64,000 nt of DNA, taken from assembly GCF_011752995.1 (NCBI RefSeq), contig NZ_VWWL01000017.1, forward strand, positions 1-64,000, read 5' to 3'. The stretch is from Burkholderia sp. Ax-1724. Lineage in GTDB: Bacteria; Pseudomonadota; Gammaproteobacteria; Burkholderiales; Burkholderiaceae. Shown in pieces: positions 8,536 to 17,160 of the stretch. Made by a program: the position numbers and the translations under genes. The first letter of the stretch is position 1; each line of letters starts with the position of its first letter. The notes beneath the pieces are model-generated. The model searched no databases. It was not told where the DNA came from and worked only from the letters and a program-made list of their open reading frames with translations.

Positions 8536-9957
8536 GTGAACGATTACAACGAGCGGAGTATCTGGCTGCGTATGCGCGCCTTGCTTTCACTGAACGATCC
8601 GCGTTGGGGCCGGGGCGACGGCAATGGCGACCGGCAGCGTCCGAACGATCCAAAGCGTCCGGCTCGCGACGGTGAAGGTCCGCCCGATCTCGACGAAATG
8701 TGGCGCGATTTCAACCGCCGCTTGAGCCGGATGTTCGGCCGCAAGGGCGGCGGTGTCGGCGGCGGCCGTCCGGACAACGGGCGTGGCGCACGCATCGGCG
8801 TCGGCATCGTGATCGGCGTGCTGATCGCGATCTATCTCGGCAGCGGCGTATTCGTCGTGCAGGACGGTCAGGCCGCCGTCGTCATGCAGTTCGGCAAGTA
8901 TCGCTATACCGCGGGGCAGGGCGTGCACTGGCGTCTGCCGTATCCGTTCGAAGCGCACGAGTTCGTCAACGTCGGGCAGATCCGCCAGATCGAGATCGGC
9001 CGCAGCAACGTGGTGCGTCTCGCGAACGTGAAGGATGCGGCGATGCTCACGCACGACGGCGATATCGTCGACGTGCGCTTTGCGGTGCAATACCAGGTGC
9101 GCAAGCCGACCGACTTCCTCTTTCGCGGTGTCGATCCCGACCAGAGCGTGGCGTATGCCGCGCAGGCGGCGGTGCGCGGCATCGTCGGCGCACAGAGCAC
9201 CGCCGATCTCCTCGCTCAGGATCGCGAAACATTGCGTCAGCAGTTGATGGCCGCGATCCAGCAATTGCTCGACCAGTACGAGTCCGGTCTCGCCGTGACG
9301 GGCGTGACGATCCAGAGCGTGCAGGTGCCCGAGCAGGTGCAGTCCGCGTTCGAAGATGCCGCTCGCGTGCGCGACGAAAACGAGCGCGCGAAGCGCGATG
9401 CCGAGGCCTATGCGGCCGATCTGCTGCCGCGCGCGCAAGCCGACGTCGTGCGTCAGATCGAGGACGCGAAAACCTATAGCCAGAATACGGTGGCGCAGGC
9501 GCAGGCCGAGGCCGAGCGCTTCGGGCAGGTCTACGCGCAATACTCGAAGGCGCCTGCCGTGGTGCGCTTCCGCCTGTACATGGAAACCATGCAGCAGATT
9601 TATTCGAATGCGACCAAGGTGTTCGTCGACGCGAAGAACGGCAACAACGTGCTGTATCTGCCGCTCGACAGACTGGTCGAACAGAACCGCGAACGCCAGG
9701 CAGCGGCAGCGGCTGCAGCCGCTTCGGCCGCCACCGCTGCGAGCGCGCCGCCGGCGGCGAGCGCGGCGGATGGGGTCGCCGCTTCGGCTGCCTCGGCTCC
9801 GGCCGATACCGGCGCCTCGGCCGATACCCCGGCGGCTTCGCCGGCTTCTCCAGCTTCCCCTGCCGCCGCGGCCACGCCCGCGAGCCGAGCCGCCGGTGTG
9901 TCGCTGCGTTCGCGCGAAGCCTTCCGCAATCGCATGCGCGAAGACGACGTTCAATAA
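8536..9957 (+). CDS. hflK: HflK, FtsH protease modulator subunit
   Basis: HflK is a SPFH/prohibitin-family membrane protein that with HflC encloses the FtsH protease. The GTG at 8536 opens a 473-residue frame. A glycine- and proline-rich cytoplasmic N-terminus is followed by a membrane segment at about residues 92-112, then the SPFH domain ('VFVVQDGQAAVVMQFGKY'), a charged helical stretch and an alanine/proline-rich C-terminal tail from about residue 390. The tail is low complexity and probably disordered, as in other Burkholderia HflK proteins. It is followed 12 bases later by hflC, so the two are surely co-translated. Confidence 0.95.
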   Translation: MNDYNERSIWLRMRALLSLNDPRWGRGDGNGDRQRPNDPKRPARDGEGPPDLDEMWRDFNRRLSRMFGRKGGGVGGGRPDNGRGARIGVGIVIGVLIAIYLGSGVFVVQDGQAAVVMQFGKYRYTAGQGVHWRLPYPFEAHEFVNVGQIRQIEIGRSNVVRLANVKDAAMLTHDGDIVDVRFAVQYQVRKPTDFLFRGVDPDQSVAYAAQAAVRGIVGAQSTADLLAQDRETLRQQLMAAIQQLLDQYESGLAVTGVTIQSVQVPEQVQSAFEDAARVRDENERAKRDAEAYAADLLPRAQADVVRQIEDAKTYSQNTVAQAQAEAERFGQVYAQYSKAPAVVRFRLYMETMQQIYSNATKVFVDAKNGNNVLYLPLDRLVEQNRERQAAAAAAAASAATAASAPPAASAADGVAASAASAPADTGASADTPAASPASPASPAAAATPASRAAGVSLRSREAFRNRMREDDVQ

Positions 9958-9969
9958 GGAGCGCGATAC

Positions 9970-10872
9970 ATGAACAGAATCATTGCGCTCGTCGTCGCGG
10001 TCGTCATCGTGCTGCTCGCGGCTTCGTCGATGGTATTCGTCGTCGATCAACGCCATATGGCCGTGCTGTCTGCGCGCGCCGACGCGGCGCCCACCCTGCT
10101 TGGCCCGGGCCTGCACGTCAAGCTGCCGCCGCCGCTGCAAACGGTCACGCTCGTCGACAATCGCATCCAGTCGCTCGACGCGCCGGACGAAGATCATTAC
10201 GTCACGTCGGATAAAACCGAACTGCTCGTCAACCCGGTCATCAAGTTTCGCGTGACCGATCCGCTCAAGCTGGTCGCCGAAACGAAGGGCGACGTGCAAA
10301 GCCTGCCGGACCGGCTCGCGCTGCTGTCGCGCGGCGCGCTCGGCGACGCGTTCGGCAAGTTCACGCTGTCCGATGCGCTTGCCAAACAGCAGGCCGTCGC
10401 CGACGAGGCGCGCGGCGCGCTCGATAAGGGCGCTGCATCGCTCGGCGTGTCGGTGGTGGACGTGCAGCTCACGCGCGTGGATTTTCCGGCGGCCATGGCC
10501 GACTCGGTCTTCAAGCGCATGATTGCCGCACGCGAACAGGCCGCGGCCGACGAACGCGCGAAGGGCACGGCGCAAGCGGACCAGATCCGCGCGGACGCGC
10601 TCGCGAAGCAGCAGGCGGTGCTCGCGGACGGTCTTGCGCAGGCGCAGGGCATTCGCGGCGAAGGCGATGCGAAGGCCGCGGAAATCGCCGCCGAGGCGTT
10701 CAACAAGGACCCGCAGTTCTACCAGTTCTATCTGAGCATGCAGGCGTACCGGAAGACCTTCAAGCCGGGCGATCTGATCGTGGTCGATTCGAACAGCGAG
10801 TTCTTCCGCTTCATGCGCAGCCCGAGTGGCGGCGCCGCTCCGGACGCTGCCGCGCCGCCCCGCAAACGCTGA
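9970..10872 (+). CDS. hflC: HflC, FtsH protease modulator subunit
   Basis: HflC is the partner of HflK in the periplasm-facing complex that regulates FtsH. The 300-residue protein has an N-terminal membrane segment at about residues 4-24 ('IIALVVAVVIVLLAASSM'), the SPFH domain ('VFVVDQRHMAVLSAR') and a helical C-terminal half containing 'EQAAADERAKGTAQADQIRADA'-type charged repeats, and it ends in 'PPRKR'. An AAGGAG ribosome binding site lies just before the ATG at 9970, overlapping the end of hflK. It is followed 43 bases later by a DUF2065 gene, completing the usual cluster. Confidence 0.95.
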   Translation: MNRIIALVVAVVIVLLAASSMVFVVDQRHMAVLSARADAAPTLLGPGLHVKLPPPLQTVTLVDNRIQSLDAPDEDHYVTSDKTELLVNPVIKFRVTDPLKLVAETKGDVQSLPDRLALLSRGALGDAFGKFTLSDALAKQQAVADEARGALDKGAASLGVSVVDVQLTRVDFPAAMADSVFKRMIAAREQAAADERAKGTAQADQIRADALAKQQAVLADGLAQAQGIRGEGDAKAAEIAAEAFNKDPQFYQFYLSMQAYRKTFKPGDLIVVDSNSEFFRFMRSPSGGAAPDAAAPPRKR

Positions 10873-10915
10873 TTACCGAAGGCCGCGGCATCCGCATCGC
10901 GGCCACTTCATTCGC

Positions 10916-11107
10916 ATGGACATAGCCGGCTCGTTACTGCTCGCGATCGCCTTGATGCTGATTATCGAAGGCATGTTTCCCTTCGTTTTTCCGGCCGCCT
11001 GGCGCGACACGTTCCGTAAAATAGCGGAGCGGCCACCGCATCACATTCGTGTCGGCGGACTCATCGTGATGCTGCTCGGGCTGATCCTGCTGCTTATCGC
11101 GACCTGA
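10916..11107 (+). CDS. DUF2065 (YjeT-like) small membrane protein
   Basis: A 63-residue protein with two hydrophobic segments (about residues 3-24 and 44-62) separated by the polar stretch 'WRDTFRKIAERPPHHIRV'. This is the pattern of DUF2065 / YjeT proteins, usually found next to hflC. The ATG at 10916 gives the standard N-terminus 'MDIAGSLLLAIALMLIIEG'; a longer reading from 10826 would overlap hflC and is unlikely. The function of the family is unknown; the position suggests a membrane role connected to HflKC, which is inference only. Confidence 0.88.
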   Translation: MDIAGSLLLAIALMLIIEGMFPFVFPAAWRDTFRKIAERPPHHIRVGGLIVMLLGLILLLIAT

Positions 11108-11381
11108 AGTAACGGAAGTTTTGCAGGACGTCTGCCGCGCGAGCGGCGGCGCACGAAACGCGGCGCGTCAGCCTCGCACGCCGGCCATGCCGCCGTCCCG
11201 TCGATTCTTCACGCGCTTGCGAAACGGGCGCGCTAAGGGACCTAACGAGGGACATGACGGGGGGCCGCCGAGCACCGCCCGAACGCTTGCCCCAGCCGCC
11301 AGAATCGAGCCGCTGGACGCCATTCACACTCACTTACCCGGCGCTTCAAGACGCCGTGTTCAACGCCGTAGGACTGTATCG

Positions 11382-12533
11382 ATGTCGACCTGGTTGCTTC
11401 CCGAGAATATTGCCGACGTGCTGCCGTCGGAGGCCCGCAAGATCGAAGAATTGCGGCGTCATCTGCTCGATCGTTTTCGCTCGTACGGCTACGAGATGGT
11501 CATGCCGCCGCTGCTCGAATACCTCGAGTCGCTCCTGAGCAGCGGCGGCCACGATCTGAACCTGCGCACCTTCAAGCTCGTCGATCAGCTGTCCGGCCGC
11601 ACGCTCGGCCTGCGCGCCGACATCACGCCGCAGGTCGCGCGTATCGATGCGCATCTGCTGAACCGTCAGGGCGTCACGCGCCTGTGCTATGCGGGCAATG
11701 TCGCGCATACGCGGCCGCGCGGTCTGCATGCGACGCGCGAGCAGATCCAGATCGGCGCGGAAATCTACGGTCACGCCGGTCTCGAAGCGGACCTCGAAAT
11801 CCAGCAACTGATGCTCGACGCACTGCGTCTTGCCGGTCTCGACAAAGTGCGCCTCGACCTCTGCCATGCAGGCGTGCTCGCCGCGCTGATCGAAGCCGAG
11901 CCGGCCGCGCAAGCCCTGGGCCAGGCGCTCTACGACGCGCTCGCGGGCAAGGACGTGCCGCGTCTCGTCGAGATGACGGCGCAATTCTCGCCGGTGATTC
12001 GCGACGCGCTGCGCGCGCTGCCCACGTTGTACGGCGACGCGTCGGTGCTCGAGGAAGCGCGCGCGCGTCTGCCGAACTCGCCGGCCATCGCCCGCGCGCT
12101 CGACGACCTCGCGTTCCTCGCGAGCCAGGTCGAGGGCGCCGAAGTGATGATCGATCTCGCCGATCTGCGCGGCTACGCGTATCACAGCGGCGTGATGTTC
12201 TCCGCCTACGTGGACGGCGTGCCGAACGCGGTCGCGCGCGGCGGCCGTTACGACCACGTCGGCCAGGCCTATGGCCGCGCGCGCGCGGCAACCGGCTTCT
12301 CGCTCGATCTGCGCGAAGTCGCGCGCATCTCGCCGATCGAAGCGCGCAGCAGCGCGATCCTCGCGCCGTGGCGGCATGACGAGGCGCTGCGTGTCGCGGT
12401 CGCCGCGCTGCGCGATACGGGCGAAGTCGTGATCCAGGCGCTGCCTGGCCACAAGCACGATTTCGATGAATTCGCATTCGATCGCATGCTGGTCGAGCGC
12501 AACGGCGCCTGGGTTGTCGAACCGCGCGCTTGA
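11382..12533 (+). CDS. hisZ: ATP phosphoribosyltransferase regulatory subunit HisZ
   Basis: HisZ is a histidyl-tRNA-synthetase-like protein that acts as the regulatory partner of short-form HisG in the first step of histidine biosynthesis. The 383-residue product, from the ATG at 11382, starts 'MSTWLLPENIADVLPSEA' and keeps class II folds such as 'LRADITPQVARIDAH' and 'ARGGRYDHVGQAYG'. It lacks the C-terminal anticodon-binding domain, as expected for HisZ. The frame is open back to a TTG at 11121, but that extension is arginine-rich and matches no family. It lies between DUF2065 and purA, the usual Burkholderia order; hisG is not in this window. Confidence 0.95.
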   Translation: MSTWLLPENIADVLPSEARKIEELRRHLLDRFRSYGYEMVMPPLLEYLESLLSSGGHDLNLRTFKLVDQLSGRTLGLRADITPQVARIDAHLLNRQGVTRLCYAGNVAHTRPRGLHATREQIQIGAEIYGHAGLEADLEIQQLMLDALRLAGLDKVRLDLCHAGVLAALIEAEPAAQALGQALYDALAGKDVPRLVEMTAQFSPVIRDALRALPTLYGDASVLEEARARLPNSPAIARALDDLAFLASQVEGAEVMIDLADLRGYAYHSGVMFSAYVDGVPNAVARGGRYDHVGQAYGRARAATGFSLDLREVARISPIEARSSAILAPWRHDEALRVAVAALRDTGEVVIQALPGHKHDFDEFAFDRMLVERNGAWVVEPRA

Positions 12534-12784
12534 GGCATACCTGAGCCGTACCTGGGCGGCGCCCGAGAGCCGTCGCCTGGGTGCGTGCCGAGGGCTCGTC
12601 CCCGCGTGCGCGACAGGGCGGCGAAGCCGCCGCCAGAACCCGGCAGCGGCAAGGCCGCTGCAAGCTGCCGCGCAACTTTCCCCATACTCAACATAACGTG
12701 CATGCCGTTGAGCGGAAACGGAAAAATTCCGGAAGCTTCCGCGAACCTAGGTAGAATACGTTTTTAACCAGCTTACGAAACAAC

Positions 12785-14131
12785 ATGTCTGCCAGCGCAG
12801 TGAATGTGAACCCCGGGCGCAACGTCGTCGTCGTGGGTACCCAGTGGGGTGATGAAGGCAAGGGCAAGATCGTCGACTGGCTGACGGACCACGCTCAAGG
12901 CGTCGTTCGCTTCCAGGGCGGTCACAATGCCGGTCACACGCTTATCATCGGCGGCAAGAAAACCATCTTGCGTCTGATTCCGTCGGGCATCATGCATCCC
13001 GGCGTCGCGTGCTACATCGGCAATGGCGTCGTGTTGTCGCCGGAAGCGCTGTTCAAGGAAATCGGCGAGCTCGAAGCCGCCGGCATCGACGTTCAGAAAC
13101 GTCTGTTCATTTCCGAAGCCACCACGCTGATCCTGCCGTACCACATCGCGATCGACCAGGGCCGCGAAGCGCGCCGCGGCGCGGGCAAGATCGGCACGAC
13201 CGGCCGCGGCATCGGCCCGGCCTACGAAGACAAGGTCGCGCGCCGTGGCCTGCGCGTGCAGGACCTGTTCGATCCGCAAGCGTTTTCCGAGCGTCTACGC
13301 GAAAACCTCGACTATCACAACTTCGTGCTCACGCAGTACCTCGGCGCCGCCGCAGTCGACTTCCAGCAAACGCTCGACACGATGCTGAGCTACGCCGACC
13401 GTCTGAAGCCGATGGTCACCGACGTGTCGCGCCGTCTCTACGACGTCAACGCCAACGGCGGCAATCTGCTGTTCGAAGGCGCGCAGGGCACGCTGCTCGA
13501 TATCGACCACGGCACCTATCCGTTCGTCACGTCGAGCAACTGCGTCGCGGGTGCGGCGACTGCCGGCGCGGGCGTCGGTCCGCAAAAACTGAACTACATT
13601 CTCGGCATCACGAAGGCGTACTGCACGCGCGTCGGTTCGGGTCCGTTCCCGAGCGAACTGTACGACGCCGACAACGCCTCGCGTCAGGACCCGATCGGCC
13701 TCGAACTCGCCACCGTCGGCAAGGAATTCGGCTCGGTCACGGGCCGTCCGCGCCGCACCGGCTGGCTCGACGTCGCCGCGCTGCGCCGCTCGATCCAGAT
13801 CAACGGCGTCTCGGGCCTGTGCATGACCAAGCTCGACGTGCTCGACGGCCTCGATGAAGTGAAGCTGTGCGTCGGCTACACGGTCGACGGCCAGAACGTC
13901 GATCTGCTGCCGCGCGGCGCGACCGAAGTCGCGCGCTGCGTGCCCGTCTACGAAATCTTCGCGGGCTGGAAGGAAAGCACGGTCGGCATCAAGGAATGGG
14001 ACAAGCTGCCGGCCAACGCGCGCGCGTATCTCTCGCGCGTGCAGGAAGTCGCCGGTATTCCTATCGACATGGTTTCCACCGGTCCGGATCGCGAAGAAAC
14101 GATTCTGTTGCGTCACCCGTTCAAGGTTTGA
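12785..14131 (+). CDS. purA: Adenylosuccinate synthetase
   Basis: PurA converts IMP, aspartate and GTP to adenylosuccinate, the first committed step to AMP. The 448-residue protein has the N-terminal P-loop-like 'GTQWGDEGKGKIVDWL', the 'GGHNAGHT' loop, 'GTTGRGIGPAYEDK' and the C-terminal 'STGPDREETI', all hallmarks of the family. The start ATG at 12785 matches the usual N-terminus. A possible -10 sequence TAGAAT is at 12752-12757, giving a short leader. The phosphoribosyltransferase gene starts 3 bases after the stop, so the two form a purine-related operon. Confidence 0.98.
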   Translation: MSASAVNVNPGRNVVVVGTQWGDEGKGKIVDWLTDHAQGVVRFQGGHNAGHTLIIGGKKTILRLIPSGIMHPGVACYIGNGVVLSPEALFKEIGELEAAGIDVQKRLFISEATTLILPYHIAIDQGREARRGAGKIGTTGRGIGPAYEDKVARRGLRVQDLFDPQAFSERLRENLDYHNFVLTQYLGAAAVDFQQTLDTMLSYADRLKPMVTDVSRRLYDVNANGGNLLFEGAQGTLLDIDHGTYPFVTSSNCVAGAATAGAGVGPQKLNYILGITKAYCTRVGSGPFPSELYDADNASRQDPIGLELATVGKEFGSVTGRPRRTGWLDVAALRRSIQINGVSGLCMTKLDVLDGLDEVKLCVGYTVDGQNVDLLPRGATEVARCVPVYEIFAGWKESTVGIKEWDKLPANARAYLSRVQEVAGIPIDMVSTGPDREETILLRHPFKV

Positions 14132-14134
14132 GTC

Positions 14135-14722
14135 ATGCAGGGCGTACCGATGATCGCGATGAAAGATCCGCGTAACGACGAGAAGAACCTGTGGGTCGGC
14201 TGGGACGAGTATCACCGGCTGATCGAACTGCTCGCGCTGACCGTGCACGAGTCGGGCTGGAAGTTCGACAAGATCCTGTGCCTTGCGCGCGGCGGCCTGC
14301 GCGTCGGCGACCAGCTCTCGCGCATCTACGATCTGCCGCTGGCGATTCTCGCCACGAGTTCGTATCGCGAAGCGGCCGGCACGGAGCAGGGCGAACTCGA
14401 CATCGCGCAATACATCACGATGACGCGCGGCGAACTGCAGGGCAATGTGCTGCTCGTCGACGACCTCGTCGATTCGGGCGTCACGCTCGCACGCGTGCAG
14501 CAGCATCTGAAGGAGCGCTATCCGGCCATCACCGCGGTGCGCTCGGCCGTGCTGTGGTACAAGGGCTGCTCGAAGGTGAAGCCCGACTATCACGTGCAGT
14601 ACCTGGCCACGAACCCGTGGATTCATCAGCCGTTCGAGGAATGGGACACGGTGCGTCCGCATAACCTCGGTGCGTGGATCAAGCGCGGCATTGCGCAGGC
14701 GCAGGAGTCGTCGGGCCAGTGA
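14135..14722 (+). CDS. Phosphoribosyltransferase (purine salvage type)
   Basis: A 195-residue protein with the type I phosphoribosyltransferase PRPP-binding motif 'VLLVDDLVDSGVTLARV' at about residues 106-122 and an upstream 'LARGGLRVGDQLSRIYDLP' loop. This resembles Gpt/xanthine-hypoxanthine phosphoribosyltransferases, so it probably salvages a purine base using PRPP; the exact base cannot be told from sequence alone. It starts 3 bases after purA, supporting a nucleotide role and translational coupling. Alternative starts at 14150 (ATG) and 14159 (ATG) are possible. A strong terminator follows about 90 bases after the stop. Confidence 0.88.
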   Translation: MQGVPMIAMKDPRNDEKNLWVGWDEYHRLIELLALTVHESGWKFDKILCLARGGLRVGDQLSRIYDLPLAILATSSYREAAGTEQGELDIAQYITMTRGELQGNVLLVDDLVDSGVTLARVQQHLKERYPAITAVRSAVLWYKGCSKVKPDYHVQYLATNPWIHQPFEEWDTVRPHNLGAWIKRGIAQAQESSGQ

Positions 14723-15061
14723 TGCCTATCCCGCGCCTTACACGTGTTTTACATTCGTGTATCGCGCGGTTTTCATCCAGTGCTCATTGCCGTGTTCATC
14801 GCCGTATTCAGAAAACGGAGCCCAGCCGGGCTCCGTTTTTTTTATGGGCGCGGCACGGCGTCGGCTATCCTTCAGCGTATCGCGAAGCCGGTGCGCGAGA
14901 TGCCGGCCATATGATCCCCAATGCAGCAGACGCGTTCATATCGCAGTGCTACACTGCGCGGACCATCCACGTCGCGTATCCACAACAAGGCGGGCGGCGT
15001 CAGATGGGGAGTTTAGAATAGCGGTCGTTTTTTCCGCCTGGGAACGGATCCTCTCGCGTCT
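14723..15061. other. Intergenic region between the phosphoribosyltransferase gene and kup
   Basis: About 340 bases with no supported gene. It holds the terminator at 14812-14843 and, near the kup end, a TAGAAT sequence at 15014-15019 that may be a -10 box for kup. Confidence 0.5.
14812..14843 (+). terminator. Rho-independent terminator
   Basis: The perfect stem ACGGAGCCC / GGGCTCCGT with the short loop AGCC is followed by a run of eight T. It ends the purA-phosphoribosyltransferase transcript. Confidence 0.9.
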
Positions 15062-16948
15062 ATGACAGATAACAATCACGCACACAAGCAGCCGCTGTCT
15101 TCCCTTGCGATTGCCGCGATCGGAGTGGTGTTCGGCGACATCGGCACAAGCCCGTTGTATTCGCTTAAAGAGGCTTTCAGTCCGTCGCACGGCATTCCGT
15201 TGACCGATCAATCGATTCTCGGCGTGATCTCGCTGCTGTTCTGGGCGATCGTGATCGTGGTCGGCATCAAGTACGTGCTGTTCGTGATGCGGGCCGACAA
15301 CAACGGCGAAGGCGGCGTGCTCGCGCTGATGGCGCTCGCGTTGCGCTCGCTCGATCAGAAGTCGAAGATGGCCGGCCTGCTGATGATGCTCGGCATCTTC
15401 GGCGCCTGCATGTTTTATGGCGACGCGGTAATCACACCGGCCATTTCGGTGATCTCGGCGGTCGAGGGTCTCGAGATTGCCGCGCCGCATCTGTCACACC
15501 TGGTGCTGCCGCTCACGATCGTGATCCTGATCGTGCTGTTCTGGATCCAGCGGCATGGCACGGCCACGGTCGGCCGGCTGTTCGGCCCCATCATGGTGCT
15601 GTGGTTCATCGTGCTGGCCGCGCTCGGCCTGTGGCACATCATCCAGTCGCCGAGCGTGATCCGCGCGCTCAATCCGTACTACGCCTACACGTTCATGGCC
15701 GCGCACGTGCTGCAGGCCTACGTGGTGCTCGGCTCGGTCGTGCTGGTGCTGACCGGCGCCGAAGCGCTCTACGCGGACATGGGCCACTTCGGCGCGAAGC
15801 CGATCCGCATGGCCTGGTACATTCTCGTGATGCCGTCGCTGGTGCTCAATTACTTCGGTCAGGGCGCGCTGCTGATGCACGACGCGAAGGCCATCGAAAA
15901 TCCGTTCTTCCTGCTCGCGCCGGACTGGGCGCTGCTGCCGCTCGTCGTGCTGTCGACGGTGGCGACCGTGATCGCGTCGCAGGCGGTGATTTCGGGCGCG
16001 TATTCGCTGACGAGCCAGGCGATTCAGCTCGGCTATGTACCGCGCATGAAGATCCTGCACACGTCGGACCTCGCGATCGGGCAGATCTATGTACCGGTCG
16101 TGAACTGGATGCTGCTCTTCATCATCCTGTGCATCGTGATCGCGTTCAAGAGCTCGGATAATCTCGCCGCCGCGTACGGTATCGCGGTGACGGCCACGAT
16201 GGTGATTACGACCGTGCTCGCGTGCGTGGTGATGGTGAACGTGTGGAACTGGAACAAGCTGCTCGTCGCGCTCATCATCGCCGTGTTCATGGCGGTCGAC
16301 CTCGGCTTCTTCGGCGCGAATCTGCTGAAGGTCGAAGAGGGCGGCTGGCTGCCGCTCGGCATCGGCGCGCTGCTGTTCTTCCTGCTGATGACGTGGTTCA
16401 AGGGCCGCATGCTCGTCAAGGAGCGCACGGCCGCCGACGGTATTCCGCTGATGCCGTTCCTGCAGGGGCTGCTCGCGCATCCGCCGCATCGCGTGTCGGG
16501 CACTGCGATCTATCTGACCGGCAGCGATTCGCTGGTGCCGGTGAGCCTGCTGCACAACCTCAAGCACAACAAGGTGCTGCACGAGCGCACGATCTTCCTG
16601 ACCTTCGTCACGCGCGATATCCCCTACGTGAACGATGCCGAGCGCGTAACGGTCAGGGATATGGAGGGCGGCCTGTGGCTCGTGAAGGCAGCCTACGGCT
16701 TCAACGAAACGCCGGACGTGAAGGCGGTGCTGCTCGACGTCGGCCGCACGCACGACATGACCTTCGAGCTGATGGACACGTCGTTCTTCCTCGCGCGCGA
16801 AACGGTCGTGCCGACGCAATTGCCGGGCATGTCGGTGTGGCGCGAACGCGTGTTCGCGTGGATGCATCAGAACGCCGCGAAGCCGACGGACTTCTTCAGT
16901 ATTCCGGCGAACCGCGTCGTGGAATTGGGAACGAAGATCGAGATCTGA
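15062..16948 (+). CDS. kup: Low-affinity potassium uptake protein Kup
   Basis: Kup (TrkD) imports potassium through the inner membrane by proton symport. The 628-residue protein has the conserved N-terminal 'GVVFGDIGTSPLYSLKE' and 'FYGDAVITPAISV' motifs, about twelve hydrophobic segments in the first 440 residues, and a soluble C-terminal domain of about 180 residues. The ATG at 15062 fits the family start. It stands alone between terminators at 14812-14843 and 16978-17014, so it is likely its own transcription unit. A possible -10 box TAGAAT lies at 15014-15019, with no clear -35. Confidence 0.97.
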   Translation: MTDNNHAHKQPLSSLAIAAIGVVFGDIGTSPLYSLKEAFSPSHGIPLTDQSILGVISLLFWAIVIVVGIKYVLFVMRADNNGEGGVLALMALALRSLDQKSKMAGLLMMLGIFGACMFYGDAVITPAISVISAVEGLEIAAPHLSHLVLPLTIVILIVLFWIQRHGTATVGRLFGPIMVLWFIVLAALGLWHIIQSPSVIRALNPYYAYTFMAAHVLQAYVVLGSVVLVLTGAEALYADMGHFGAKPIRMAWYILVMPSLVLNYFGQGALLMHDAKAIENPFFLLAPDWALLPLVVLSTVATVIASQAVISGAYSLTSQAIQLGYVPRMKILHTSDLAIGQIYVPVVNWMLLFIILCIVIAFKSSDNLAAAYGIAVTATMVITTVLACVVMVNVWNWNKLLVALIIAVFMAVDLGFFGANLLKVEEGGWLPLGIGALLFFLLMTWFKGRMLVKERTAADGIPLMPFLQGLLAHPPHRVSGTAIYLTGSDSLVPVSLLHNLKHNKVLHERTIFLTFVTRDIPYVNDAERVTVRDMEGGLWLVKAAYGFNETPDVKAVLLDVGRTHDMTFELMDTSFFLARETVVPTQLPGMSVWRERVFAWMHQNAAKPTDFFSIPANRVVELGTKIEI

Positions 16949-16977
16949 TTTATCCCGTATCTGACAGGCGGGAGCGC

Positions 16978-17014
16978 AAACAGAAAACCCACGCATGGCG
17001 TGGGTTTTCTGTTT
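16978..17014 (+). terminator. Bidirectional terminator between kup and tex
   Basis: The perfect inverted repeat AAACAGAAAACCCACGC / GCGTGGGTTTTCTGTTT encloses the loop ATG. Its T- and A-rich ends allow termination in both directions, though tex ends about 150 bases further on. Confidence 0.85.
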
Positions 17015-17160
17015 CTGCGCGTCGTTCGCGAGTATGCGGGCATCGAGTTGCCCGTCGCTTGCGACTACGCAAAGAGCGGTGCGAGTCGGGCGAAGCGCGT
17101 CCGTCGATCCGACGCGCTCACTCCACTCGTCATGCTCCTCGTACGCTGGCTTGCGCCTGC